From NCBI GenBank assembly GCA_001724355.1, contig MEEF01000003.1:1-64000 (forward strand): a DNA stretch of 64,000 bases, read 5' to 3'. The notes beneath the pieces are model-generated. The model ran no database searches. It saw only the letters and a program-made list of their open reading frames with translations, and was not told the DNA's origin. Shown here one piece after another: positions 21,089-29,475 of the stretch (its first letter is position 1; each line of letters opens with the position of its first letter). The DNA is from Mesorhizobium sp. SCN 65-20 (GTDB lineage: Bacteria; Pseudomonadota; Alphaproteobacteria; Rhizobiales; Rhizobiaceae). A program made the translations under genes and the position numbers.

Positions 21089-22369
21089 ATGCTGAAGGCG
21101 CACGAGAGCCAGGACACGGCGCGGCTGATGGCTGAGATCGGCCGCAAGGCCCGCGCCGCCGCGCGCCCACTCGCGACCGCCAGCGCCGAACGCAAGCATG
21201 CCGCCCTGATCGGCATGGCGGACGCCATCCTGCGCCGCGAGCAAGAGATCCTCGACGCCAACGCCATCGACGTGAGCAACGGCGAGGAGGCCGGCATCAG
21301 CGGCTCCTTCATGGACCGGCTGAAGCTGACGCCCGGCCGCATCCGCGACATGGCCAATGGCATCCGCGCGATTGCCGACCTCAGGGATCCCGTGGGCGAG
21401 GTCATCGCCGAATGGGACCGCCCGAACGGGCTGCACATCGAGCGCGTGCGCACGCCGCTCGGCGTCATCGGCGTGATCTACGAGAGCCGCCCGAACGTCA
21501 CCGCGGATGCCGGCGCGCTCTGCCTCAAGGCGGGCAATGCGGTGATCCTGCGCGGCGGCTCGGATTCGCTCAACTCGTCGCTGGCGATCCATTCCTGCCT
21601 GGTCGAGGGGCTGAAATCGGCCAAGCTGCCGGAGGATGCGATCCAGCTCGTGCCCGTGACCGACCGCGCCGCCGTCGGCGAGATGCTCAAGGGTCTTGGC
21701 GGCAACATCGACGTGATCGTGCCGCGCGGCGGCAAAAGCCTGGTCGAGCGCGTGCAGACCGAGGCGCGGGTGCCGGTCTTCGCCCATCTCGAGGGCATCT
21801 GCCATCTCTACATCGACAAGTCGGCCAAGCTCGACATGGCGGTGGCGATCGCCGTCAACGCCAAGATGCGGCGTACCGGCATCTGCGGCGCGGCCGAGAC
21901 GCTTCTTGTCGACCGTGCGGTCGCCTCGACCCATCTGGTGCCAGTGCTCGAGGCGCTGCGCAAGGCAGGCTGCGAGATCCATGCCGACGAGGACGTGCTT
22001 GCGGCCTTTGCCGACGCGCAGCCGGCGACCGAGGCCGACTGGTCGACCGAATATCTCGACGCCATCATCTCGGCCAAGCTGGTCGACGGCATTTCGGGCG
22101 CCATCGAACATATCGAGACGTTCTCCTCGCACCACACCGAGGCGATCGTCGCCGAGGACGCCAAGGCGGTGGAGCGCTTCTTCAACGAGATCGACTCGGC
22201 GATCCTGCTACACAACGCCTCGACGCAGTTCGCCGACGGCGGCGAATTCGGCATGGGGGCGGAGATCGGCATCGCCACCGGCAAGATGCACGCGCGCGGT
22301 CCGGTCGGCGTGGAGCAACTGACCTCGTTCAAGTACCGCGTGCGCGGCAACGGCCAGCTCAGGCCGTGA
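21089..22369 (+). CDS. proA: Glutamate-5-semialdehyde dehydrogenase (gamma-glutamyl phosphate reductase)
   Basis: Second step of proline synthesis. The ATG at 21089 is preferred because GAGG lies 4-5 bases before it; an in-frame GTG at 21080 overlaps the proB stop. The product has 426 residues with [17 protein letters not shown], the nucleotide-binding [14 protein letters not shown] and the catalytic Cys in [13 protein letters not shown]. The C-terminal [15 protein letters not shown] is typical. Confidence 0.96.
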   Translation: MLKAHESQDTARLMAEIGRKARAAARPLATASAERKHAALIGMADAILRREQEILDANAIDVSNGEEAGISGSFMDRLKLTPGRIRDMANGIRAIADLRDPVGEVIAEWDRPNGLHIERVRTPLGVIGVIYESRPNVTADAGALCLKAGNAVILRGGSDSLNSSLAIHSCLVEGLKSAKLPEDAIQLVPVTDRAAVGEMLKGLGGNIDVIVPRGGKSLVERVQTEARVPVFAHLEGICHLYIDKSAKLDMAVAIAVNAKMRRTGICGAAETLLVDRAVASTHLVPVLEALRKAGCEIHADEDVLAAFADAQPATEADWSTEYLDAIISAKLVDGISGAIEHIETFSSHHTEAIVAEDAKAVERFFNEIDSAILLHNASTQFADGGEFGMGAEIGIATGKMHARGPVGVEQLTSFKYRVRGNGQLRP

Positions 22370-22410
22370 CCGGGCACATCGGGCTGGTGTGAAGGCCTTG
22401 CGCGCAATCA

Positions 22411-22564
22411 CCCCCCTCTGCCCTGCCGGGCATCTCCCCCTCAAGGGGGGAGATTGCCTGTCATCGGGACCGTCCCAAATCGCGGACGCTGTAGGGTGTG
22501 GGCCTTGGCCAAGGATACTTATCTCCCCCCTTGAGGGGGAGATGCCCGGCAGGGCAGAGGGGGG
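22411..22564. repeat. Palindromic intergenic mosaic element (RIME-like)
   Basis: Two 44-base arms, 22411-22454 and 22521-22564, are perfect reverse complements separated by 66 bases. Each arm also contains its own hairpin (atctccccc-tcaa-gggggagat). This is the pattern of repeated palindromic elements widespread between genes in rhizobia; the RIME label is from memory. The right arm ends only 11 bases before the chosen nadD start and supplies its purine-rich AGAGGGGG. Confidence 0.85.
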
Positions 22565-22575
22565 CGCATAGCACC

Positions 22576-23214
22576 ATGCTTTCCCCCAGCCCGCTTGTAC
22601 CCCACGAATACCTGCGCATGCCGCACGCCATGAAGGGCATGCAGGTTGGGCTGTTCGGTGGGTCGTTCAATCCGCCGCATTCCGGGCATTCGCTTGTGGT
22701 CGAGATCGCCATGCGCCGACTGCAGCTCGACCAGCTGTGGTGGATGGTCACTCCGGGCAATCCGCTGAAGAGCACGCGCGACCTCGCGCCGCTCGCAAGA
22801 CGGATCGAGATGTCGGAGCAGGTCGCCAAGGATCCGCGCATCAAGGTCACCGCCTTCGAGGCGAGCCACCACGTGCGTTACACCGCCGACACGCTGGCGC
22901 TGATCAAGGCGCGCAACCCGGGCGTCGATTTCGTCTGGATCATGGGCGCCGACAACCTGCGCGACTTCCACCGCTGGCAGCGCTGGCGGCAGATCGTCAT
23001 GACCTTTCCCATCGCAGTGATAGACCGGCCGGGGGCGACGTTGTCCTTCCTGTCGTCGGTCGTCGCCAAGACTTTCGACTATGCGCGCGTCGACGAGGGC
23101 GACGCGCCACGGCTTGCCCGGATGAAGGCCCCGGCCTGGACCTTCATCCATGGACCGCGCTCGCTGCTGTCTTCGACGGCGCTGAGAAACGGCACCGCCA
23201 AGGACAAGGGCTAG
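22576..23214 (+). CDS. nadD: Nicotinate-nucleotide adenylyltransferase
   Basis: Joins ATP and nicotinate mononucleotide in NAD synthesis. The nucleotidyltransferase motif GLFGGSFNPPHSGH and the C-terminal LLSSTALRNG (an SSTxxR motif) are both intact. The start is uncertain: ATG 22576 gives 212 residues, ATG 22618 (MPHAMKGMQVG) gives 198 and fits the family equally well. It follows proA after a palindromic repeat. Normally rsfS would come next; here an AraC/MFS pair intervenes. Confidence 0.94.
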   Translation: MLSPSPLVPHEYLRMPHAMKGMQVGLFGGSFNPPHSGHSLVVEIAMRRLQLDQLWWMVTPGNPLKSTRDLAPLARRIEMSEQVAKDPRIKVTAFEASHHVRYTADTLALIKARNPGVDFVWIMGADNLRDFHRWQRWRQIVMTFPIAVIDRPGATLSFLSSVVAKTFDYARVDEGDAPRLARMKAPAWTFIHGPRSLLSSTALRNGTAKDKG

Positions 23215-24045
23215 TCAGCTCTTGATAGGAATCCAGAGTTCGTAGCCGCCATTGCCGGTCACCGGATCGAAACTCTCCGGATAGAGTTCGAAATGCGGCG
23301 CATCCGCCGCCTTGTGGCCCGAGTTGGGCAGCCACTTGCTCCAGACGGTGTTGGTGATGCGTCGGATCATCGAAATGTGGTCGGTGGTGGCGAAGACCGC
23401 ATAGCGTTGCTGCGGGATGCGGATGCGGCTGAACTCCGGCGACAGGCTGGAGAAGTCTTTCACCTCGACGCCGGCGATGTATTCGAACGTGTCGTCGTCG
23501 AAATTGCAGCAGACGCCGTAGCCGATCATGCCCTGCTGGCCGGGCACGTTGCCGAAATGCGGGCCGAAGCGCTGCCAGAGCGAAGGGATGCCGAGGCTGG
23601 TCTCGCAGGTGTAGCGCTCGCCGAAGCCGGCGATCAGGAGGGCGTGGCCGTCGACGAAGCGAGGCGCGGCAAGAGTGTCCAGGTAGGTTTCATCCATCTT
23701 GAGAGGCTCCATGAGGTCTGGTTCGGGTACGGAGCCGTTTGCGCGCACCTCCTCGGGCGTCAGCCCGAAGCGGTCGCGAAAGGCCCGGGTGAACGCCTCA
23801 TGCGAGCCGTATCCGGCGTCGAGGGCGACCGACAGGATGTCGGGCGCTCCGCCCGCCAGCGCGAAGGCCGCTTCCGTCAGGCGACGGGCGCGGACATAGC
23901 CCATGACCGAGTAGCCGGTGGCGGCCGCGAAAGCGCGTGACATGTGGAACCGCGAGACACCGCCAATGGCGGCGACTTCGTCCAGCCCGATGTCGCGGGC
24001 GAAGTGGCTTTCGATGAACCAGACGGCTTTCTGGACTGGGGTCAT
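23215..24045 (-). CDS. AraC-family regulator with GyrI-like effector-binding domain
   Basis: Start at 24045, with GGAAG 6 bases upstream; longer frames have no support. The product has 276 residues. Two helix-turn-helix units fill residues 1-100 (IGLDEVAAIGGVSRFHMSRA, LSVALDAGYGSHEAFTRAFR). A GyrI-like small-molecule domain follows (CCNFDDDTFEYIAGVEVKDF), ending YELWIPIK. Such proteins sense amphipathic drugs or metabolites and often control a neighbouring transporter, so the divergent MFS gene is a likely target by inference. Confidence 0.9.
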   Translation of the reverse strand: MTPVQKAVWFIESHFARDIGLDEVAAIGGVSRFHMSRAFAAATGYSVMGYVRARRLTEAAFALAGGAPDILSVALDAGYGSHEAFTRAFRDRFGLTPEEVRANGSVPEPDLMEPLKMDETYLDTLAAPRFVDGHALLIAGFGERYTCETSLGIPSLWQRFGPHFGNVPGQQGMIGYGVCCNFDDDTFEYIAGVEVKDFSSLSPEFSRIRIPQQRYAVFATTDHISMIRRITNTVWSKWLPNSGHKAADAPHFELYPESFDPVTGNGGYELWIPIKS

Positions 24046-24256
24046 TGTAGCTTCCGGCATGAGGACGCGAGCGTTATGCGCCCGCCATGCGCGGTCCGTT
24101 TGATCGCTCTTGCTGTTCGCCGATATTTCGCACGAAAGCGGCGATGGGAAAACGCACCCGGCCGAGTTTGATCCAGCCCTCACATTCCTGCGAGCCAGCG
24201 CGGTCGATGTCGTTTTTGCGCCGTTCCAAACCGGGCGGGCAGGCGAAGCTGGTCGC

Positions 24257-25507
24257 ATGGATCAAAGAGACGGCATGCCGACCGGGATCGAGGAGGGCGA
24301 AAGAACGCCCGCCATCGCCGTGGCGGGCGTGATCCTGGCGATGGCGCTGGTCGCGGTCGGCAATGGCCTGATGTTCGGCTACATACCCGTGAGCCTTGGT
24401 GCCGCAGGCTACGCGCCGACCTGGGCCGGCTCGATCCTGACCGGCCTGTCGGCCGGCGGGCTGGCAGGCTGCCTGTTCACCGGCATGCTCGTGCGCCGGG
24501 TCGGACACGCGCGGGCCTACATGGTGTTCTCGGCACTGATCGTGCTTTCCAACGCGGCCATCGGCGCCGGCACGTTCCCGATCGTCTGGATCGCCGCGCG
24601 CGTCCTCTACGGCTTCGCGATCTGCGGGCTGTTCATCGTCGCCCAGAGCTGGCTCAACGACGCCGTCGGCAACGACATTCGCGGCCGGGTCATGGCGATC
24701 TTCTATGTCTGCTATGTCGTCGGCCTGGGCGTCGGTTCCTTCCTGCTGGGCTTCGTCGACATTTCGGGCGCCGAGGCGCCGCTGCTCGGCATCGCCTTCA
24801 ACGCAATCTCCATCCTGCCCGTGGGGCTGACCCGCCTGCGCCAGCCACCTGCACCGCAGGCGGCCTCGGTGGCGCTGGCCCGAGCCTGGCGGATCTCGCC
24901 GGTCGGCGTCGCGGGCATGCTCGCCGTCGGCGGGCTGTCCATGCTGATCACCGGCTTCGCGCCGATCCACGCCACCGCGATAGGCCTTGACCAGCAGGAG
25001 GTGGCGACGCTGCTGTTTGCCATGCCGGTCGGCACGCTGCTGTTCCAGATACCTTTCGGCTGGATCTCCGACCGCACCGACCGGCGCTATGTGCTCGTCG
25101 CAGCCAGCCTGTTGGTGGTAACTGCGGGCGTAGCGGCCAGCCGCTTTGACGGCAGCGCCCTGGCGATCATGGTCGCGATCTACATCGTCTGGAGCGGGGC
25201 GAGCGAGTCGATCTACTCGCTCGCCAATGCGCATGCCTCCGATCGGGCGAGCAAGGACGACCTCCTTGCCCTGTCGAGCAGCATGCTGTTTGCGTGGTCG
25301 CTGTCGGGCTTCGTCGTGCCTGGTCTCGGCACCGTGCTGACCGCCGCCTACGGCACACAGGCATTCATGTATGTGGCCATCGCGATAGCGGCGCTCTACA
25401 CGGTCTTCGTGCTGTGGCGACTGCGCACCAGCCGGGCAGTGCCGGCAAACGAAACCGGCACGTTCTCGCCGATGGCTTCGCAGGTCCCGCCGACGATCGA
25501 CCCTTAG
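24257..25507 (+). CDS. MFS transporter, YcaD-like
   Basis: About 416 residues from ATG 24257; ATG 24275 is an alternative. Roughly twelve hydrophobic segments are visible. The loop motif GMLVRRVGHARAY lies after segment 2 and GWISDRTDRRY after segment 8, both marks of the major facilitator superfamily. VWIAARVLYGFAICGLFIVA resembles the YcaD subgroup. It sits in the inner membrane; the substrate is unknown. Its divergent position relative to the AraC gene suggests regulated efflux. Confidence 0.87.
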   Translation: MDQRDGMPTGIEEGERTPAIAVAGVILAMALVAVGNGLMFGYIPVSLGAAGYAPTWAGSILTGLSAGGLAGCLFTGMLVRRVGHARAYMVFSALIVLSNAAIGAGTFPIVWIAARVLYGFAICGLFIVAQSWLNDAVGNDIRGRVMAIFYVCYVVGLGVGSFLLGFVDISGAEAPLLGIAFNAISILPVGLTRLRQPPAPQAASVALARAWRISPVGVAGMLAVGGLSMLITGFAPIHATAIGLDQQEVATLLFAMPVGTLLFQIPFGWISDRTDRRYVLVAASLLVVTAGVAASRFDGSALAIMVAIYIVWSGASESIYSLANAHASDRASKDDLLALSSSMLFAWSLSGFVVPGLGTVLTAAYGTQAFMYVAIAIAALYTVFVLWRLRTSRAVPANETGTFSPMASQVPPTIDP

Positions 25508-25562
25508 CCGGCGTTTCCAAGCCCCGAAAGTCATCAAATAGGGGGACTTCCCGGCCTTTGTC

Positions 25563-25591
25563 TTGAAACTGTCGCCCAACTCTGCCTATCT
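25563..25591 (+). promoter_or_regulatory. Candidate sigma-70 promoter of rsfS-rlmH
   Basis: TTGAAA, a 17-base spacer and CTATCT closely match the alphaproteobacterial pattern. The -10 ends 58 bases before the proposed rsfS start. A separate promoter makes sense because the AraC/MFS pair cuts rsfS off from nadD. Confidence 0.55.
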
Positions 25592-25649
25592 AAATGGGGT
25601 CACCGTGAGTCCATGGTGATTTGGTTGTTCCTGTCGGAAAGGAAAGACA

Positions 25650-26060
25650 CTGAGAACAGCACTTCGGAAGAAGGCAGAAATCCTGCCTTCGCCGGCCGGG
25701 ATAGGCGACATCGACGCCGTTGCCCGTGCCCTCAAGACCATCCTTGACAGTCTGGAAGACTCCAAGGCCGAAAATATCGTCTCCATCGACATTCAGGGCA
25801 AATCGAGCCTGGGCGACTACATGGTCGTGGCCTCGGGCCGATCGCACCGTCATGTTGCGGCTGTTGTCGATCATCTGCTCAAGGCGCTCAAGGATGCCGG
25901 CTTCGGCAATGCGCGCGTCGAAGGGCTGTCGGGCGCCGACTGGGTGCTCGTCGATACCGGCGATATCATCGTCCACGTCTTCCGTCCTGAAATCCGCGAG
26001 TTCTACAACATCGAAAAGATGTGGCAGGCGCCGGATCTCGAGGAAGAGACGGTTCACTGA
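25650..26060 (+). CDS. rsfS: Ribosome silencing factor RsfS (apparent CTG start)
   Basis: Binds L14 and blocks 30S-50S joining in starvation. The frame holds the family core: LEDSKAENIVSIDIQGKSSL, then GDYMVVASGRSHRHV and the C-terminal HVFRPEIREFYNIEKMW. The first ATG in this frame is at 25821, inside the core, and would remove about 57 residues. Between the in-frame stop at 25617 and 25821 there is no ATG, GTG or TTG. CTG 25650 lies directly after AAGGAAAG at a proper distance and would give 136 residues, the normal length. The start codon is inferred; the gene itself is clear. rlmH follows after 17 bases. Confidence 0.85.
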   Translation: MRTALRKKAEILPSPAGIGDIDAVARALKTILDSLEDSKAENIVSIDIQGKSSLGDYMVVASGRSHRHVAAVVDHLLKALKDAGFGNARVEGLSGADWVLVDTGDIIVHVFRPEIREFYNIEKMWQAPDLEEETVH

Positions 26061-26077
26061 GCCGTCCGACCTAGGGG

Positions 26078-26560
26078 ATGAAAGTCTGGGTACATGCCGT
26101 GGGCCGGATGAAGGCCGGCCCCGAGAAGGAATTGGCCGACCGCTATCTTGACCGCTTTGCCAAGAGCGGAGGGCCGCTGGGGCTGGATTTCGGCGGGGTG
26201 ACCGAGATTGCCGAGAGCCGCGCCCGCGACGTCGATGAGCGGCGACGCGAGGAGGCCGAGAGGTTGAGGGCGCAACTGGCGCCGGGCACGGCGCTGATCC
26301 TGCTCGACGAGCGCGGCAAGAACCTCTCCTCGCAACAGTTCTCCGACAAGATTGCCGCCATCCGCGACGCCGGCCAGCGCGGGGTGATGATCGCGATCGG
26401 CGGCCCCGACGGACATGACGAGGCATTGCGCGCAGAGGCCCAACTGCTGATCTCGTTCGGAGCGGCGACCTGGCCGCACCAGATGGTTCGCATCATGCTG
26501 GGCGAGCAGCTCTATCGGGCCGCCACGATTCTGTCGGGCCATCCCTACCATCGCGCCTGA
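26078..26560 (+). CDS. rlmH: 23S rRNA pseudouridine-1915 N3-methyltransferase RlmH
   Basis: SPOUT-class methyltransferase of 160 residues, the usual size. It starts MKVWVHAVGRMKAGPEKELADRY. The knotted SAM site appears as LILLDERGKNLSSQQFSD and AIGGPDGHDE, and the C-terminus is LGEQLYRAATILSGHPYHR. It modifies the A-site helix 69 of the 70S ribosome. Its pairing with rsfS is widely conserved in bacteria. Confidence 0.96.
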   Translation: MKVWVHAVGRMKAGPEKELADRYLDRFAKSGGPLGLDFGGVTEIAESRARDVDERRREEAERLRAQLAPGTALILLDERGKNLSSQQFSDKIAAIRDAGQRGVMIAIGGPDGHDEALRAEAQLLISFGAATWPHQMVRIMLGEQLYRAATILSGHPYHRA

Positions 26561-26680
26561 ATGCCCGGAATTCGACAAATTGCCCGGCAAATGTCCGCCG
26601 CGCGACGGGCCCGGCATCATGGTTGATTATTCCTTAACGATGCCGCAGCTAAGGTCGCAGCCATACATTCGGATCATCGC

Positions 26681-28000
26681 ATGGCGCGGAAATTCTCTCT
26701 GAAGGCGTGGCCCCGGCCGTGCCGTGGCATCGCCGCGGCAGGCCTGCTGGCGCTCGTCTGCGGGGGTGCCGCAGCGCAGGAGGCCCAGCCCGCGCCCGAT
26801 CCGGAACTGACCCGGTCCGAATACGAGGCTGTTGCCCGCGACATCCAGATCTCTGCCGAGCGTCGCGAAAAGCTGGCCGCCGAGATCGCCCAGGTGAAGA
26901 AGGACTACGCCTCGATAACCGCGGCGCTGATCCAGTCGGCCAAGACCGAGCGCAAGCTGGCGCAGGACATCGAGGACATCGCCGGCAAGCTCGAGGGTCT
27001 CAAGGAACAGGAATCCGGCATCCGCAATTCGCTTGCCATGCGCCGGGGCGTGCTTGCGGAGGTGCTGGGCGCGCTGCAGCGGATGGGGCTCAATCCGCCG
27101 CCTGCGATCCTGGTCAAGCCTGAGGACGCGCTGTCCTCCGTCCGCAGCGCGATCCTGTTGGGAGCAGTGGTGCCGGAACTGCGCTCGGAAACCGAAATCC
27201 TGATGGCCGACCTCAAGGAACTCACGCGGGTGGTGACCTCCATCGAGGCCGAACGGGACCGGCTGAAGACGGCCATGACCGAGCAGGCGGGCGAGAAGGA
27301 ACGCCTCGACCTCTTGTTGGCGGCCAAGGAGCGGCTGCGCGGCGAATCCGAGGTGGCGCTGGCCGAAGAGACCAAAAAGGCGGCGGAACTCGCCGCCCGG
27401 GCCGAAAATCTCAAAGATTTGATCGCCTCGCTCGACGAGCAGGCGGCGAAGAAGGCGGACGAAGAGGAAGCCTCTCGCAAGGCGGCCGAGGAAGCCGCCA
27501 AGCAGGGCGCCGAGCCTGTCGTCCCGGTCGTGCCGGAAGCCAACCAACTTGTTGCTTCTACACCGTTTTCCCTGCTTCAGGGGCAGGTGTCCCTGCCGGT
27601 TGCGGGACGCGTCAAGCGGCGCTTCGGCGCCGAGGACGGCAATGGCGGCACCATGCAGGGGGACATGGTTGCGACACAATCGGGCGCCATCGTGACCGCT
27701 CCGGCGGATGGAAGCGTTCTTTATGCGGGGCCTTTCCGCTCCTATGGTCAACTCTTGATCCTCAATGCTGGCGACGGCTATCATGTCGTCCTGGCAGGGA
27801 TGAGCAGAATCAGTGTCGCGCCGGGCCAGTCCGTGCTTGCAGGAGAGCCGATCGGCGCGATGGGAGAAGCCAGGGTGGCGAGCACCTCGACTTCGGGAAA
27901 TGCGAATGCGACGCCGGAACTCTATGTAGAGTTCCGCAAGGATGGAAAACCCGTCGATCCGGCCCCGTGGTGGGCGGACCGTACCTCTGGAAGGACATGA
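26681..28000 (+). CDS. Murein hydrolase activator, EnvC-like (coiled coil plus degenerate LytM)
   Basis: The product has 439 residues. A signal peptide is followed by a long coiled coil (about residues 40-260, rich in Glu, Lys and Ala), and a C-terminal LytM/M23 fold. In the LytM domain the usual zinc ligands are lost: the first motif reads TMQGDMVAT where active enzymes have HxGxD, and the HxH position reads YHVVLAGM. This matches EnvC-type activators, which switch on cell-wall amidases at the division site without being enzymes themselves. The stop abuts the ctpA start. Confidence 0.88.
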   Translation: MARKFSLKAWPRPCRGIAAAGLLALVCGGAAAQEAQPAPDPELTRSEYEAVARDIQISAERREKLAAEIAQVKKDYASITAALIQSAKTERKLAQDIEDIAGKLEGLKEQESGIRNSLAMRRGVLAEVLGALQRMGLNPPPAILVKPEDALSSVRSAILLGAVVPELRSETEILMADLKELTRVVTSIEAERDRLKTAMTEQAGEKERLDLLLAAKERLRGESEVALAEETKKAAELAARAENLKDLIASLDEQAAKKADEEEASRKAAEEAAKQGAEPVVPVVPEANQLVASTPFSLLQGQVSLPVAGRVKRRFGAEDGNGGTMQGDMVATQSGAIVTAPADGSVLYAGPFRSYGQLLILNAGDGYHVVLAGMSRISVAPGQSVLAGEPIGAMGEARVASTSTSGNANATPELYVEFRKDGKPVDPAPWWADRTSGRT

Positions 28001-29329
28001 ATGATGCGTAAACTGTCGCTTCTGCTTGCCGGAGCGCTGATGGGTGCCTCAGCTATGAGCCTGGTGCAAGGCGCCCCCGGCTCGACGGCGAATGCGGCAG
28101 GCTCCGAGACCTACCGCCAGCTCGCGATCTTCGGAGACATCTTCGAGCGCGTTCGCAGCCAGTACGTGACCCCCCCGGATGAGAAGTCGCTCGTCGAGAA
28201 TGCCATCAACGGCATGCTGACGTCACTCGATCCTCACTCGTCCTATCTCAACGCCGAAGCGGCCAAGGACATGCGCGTCCAGACCAAGGGCGAGTTCGGC
28301 GGCCTCGGTATCGAGGTGACGATGGAGAACGAACTGGTCAAGGTGATCTCGCCGATCGACGACACCCCGGCTTCCAAGGCCGGCGTGCTGGCCGGCGACT
28401 ACATCTCCAAGATCGACGGCGTGGAAGTTCGCGGCATGACGCTGAACGACGCGGTCGAGAAGATGCGCGGCCTGGTTAACACCTCGATCAAGCTGACGAT
28501 CCTGCGCGAGGGCGCCGACAAGCCGATCGAATTGTCGATCAAGCGCGACATCATCAAGGTCAAGGCGGTCAAGTTCCGGGTCGACAACGACGTCGGCTAC
28601 ATGAAGATCAACTCGTTCACCGAAAAGACCTATGACGACCTGCAGGACGCCATCAAGCAGATCAAGAAGCAGATCCCCGAAGACAAGCTGAAGGGCTATG
28701 TGCTCGACCTGCGCCTGAACCCGGGCGGACTGCTCGACCAGGCGGTGAGCGTGTCCGACACCTTCCTCGATCGCGGCGAGATCGTCTCGACCCGCGGCCG
28801 TGACCCGAAGGACATCACCCGCTTCGATTCCCGCGCCGGTGACGACATCGACGGCAAGCCGCTGATCGTTCTGGTCAACGGCGGCTCGGCGAGCGCCTCC
28901 GAGATCGTCGCGGGCGCGCTGCAGGATCACCGCCGCGCGACGGTGGTTGGCACGCAGTCCTTCGGCAAGGGATCGGTGCAGACGATCATCCCGCTGGCTG
29001 AGAACGGTGCGCTGCGCCTGACGACGGCGCTCTACTACACGCCGTCGGGCAAGTCGATCCAGGGCAAGGGTATCACGCCCGACGTCAAGGTCGACCAGCC
29101 GCTGCCGGTGGAACTGCAGGGTCGCGACGTGACCCGCGGCGAGTCCGAGCTCAAGGGCCACATCAAGGGTGCGGAAGAGAGCGACCAGGGTTCCGGTTCG
29201 GCCGCCTACGTGCCGCCGGAGCCCAAGGACGACATCCAGCTCAACTACGCGCTGGACCTGCTCCGCGGCGTGAAGACCGATCCGTCCTTCCCGCCGAACC
29301 CGGACAAGGCCGTGATGAACAACCAGTAA
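28001..29329 (+). CDS. ctpA: Carboxy-terminal processing protease, S41 family
   Basis: A 442-residue periplasmic serine protease. An N-terminal signal region is followed by a PDZ domain (PASKAGVLAGDYISKIDGVE, near 125-145) and the catalytic core: Ser in GGSASASEIVAGAL and Lys in FGKGSVQTI. It starts immediately after the envC-like stop codon, so the two are translated together. Envelope protein turnover and control of cell-wall hydrolases are the usual roles. Confidence 0.95.
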   Translation: MMRKLSLLLAGALMGASAMSLVQGAPGSTANAAGSETYRQLAIFGDIFERVRSQYVTPPDEKSLVENAINGMLTSLDPHSSYLNAEAAKDMRVQTKGEFGGLGIEVTMENELVKVISPIDDTPASKAGVLAGDYISKIDGVEVRGMTLNDAVEKMRGLVNTSIKLTILREGADKPIELSIKRDIIKVKAVKFRVDNDVGYMKINSFTEKTYDDLQDAIKQIKKQIPEDKLKGYVLDLRLNPGGLLDQAVSVSDTFLDRGEIVSTRGRDPKDITRFDSRAGDDIDGKPLIVLVNGGSASASEIVAGALQDHRRATVVGTQSFGKGSVQTIIPLAENGALRLTTALYYTPSGKSIQGKGITPDVKVDQPLPVELQGRDVTRGESELKGHIKGAEESDQGSGSAAYVPPEPKDDIQLNYALDLLRGVKTDPSFPPNPDKAVMNNQ

Positions 29330-29374
29330 GGCCTGTCCGCGAAGGACTGGCCTGCTCGGCAAGGCAATGCAATG

Positions 29375-29403
29375 CTGCCGGAACCGCAAGGTTCCGGCAG
29401 TTT
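29375..29403 (+). terminator. Candidate intrinsic terminator after ctpA
   Basis: A perfect 11-bp stem (ctgccggaacc / ggttccggcag) with loop gcaa is followed by TTTGATT. The T-run is short. It lies 45 bases after ctpA. Confidence 0.65.
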
Positions 29404-29419
29404 GATTCGGGGGTGGGCG

Positions 29420-29450
29420 TAGAGCGCCGTGCGTCCGCACGGACGCTCTA
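29420..29450. repeat. Rhizobial-type intergenic hairpin element
   Basis: tagagcg and ccgtgcg pair with cgcacgg and cgctcta around a two-base loop, with one bulged A, giving a near-perfect 31-base hairpin. Similar 'gcgccgtgcgtcc...ggacgctct' units recur between genes in Mesorhizobium as I remember them. It ends 25 bases before the deacetylase start. Confidence 0.55.
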
Positions 29451-29475
29451 GATTTTGAAAGCCGCAGGGCACGGC

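Noticed and set aside
24074-25579. A 501-codon minus-strand frame opposite the MFS gene
   Set aside because: Charged, repetitive product without hydrophobic or domain pattern; the plus-strand frame has twelve membrane segments and MFS motifs.
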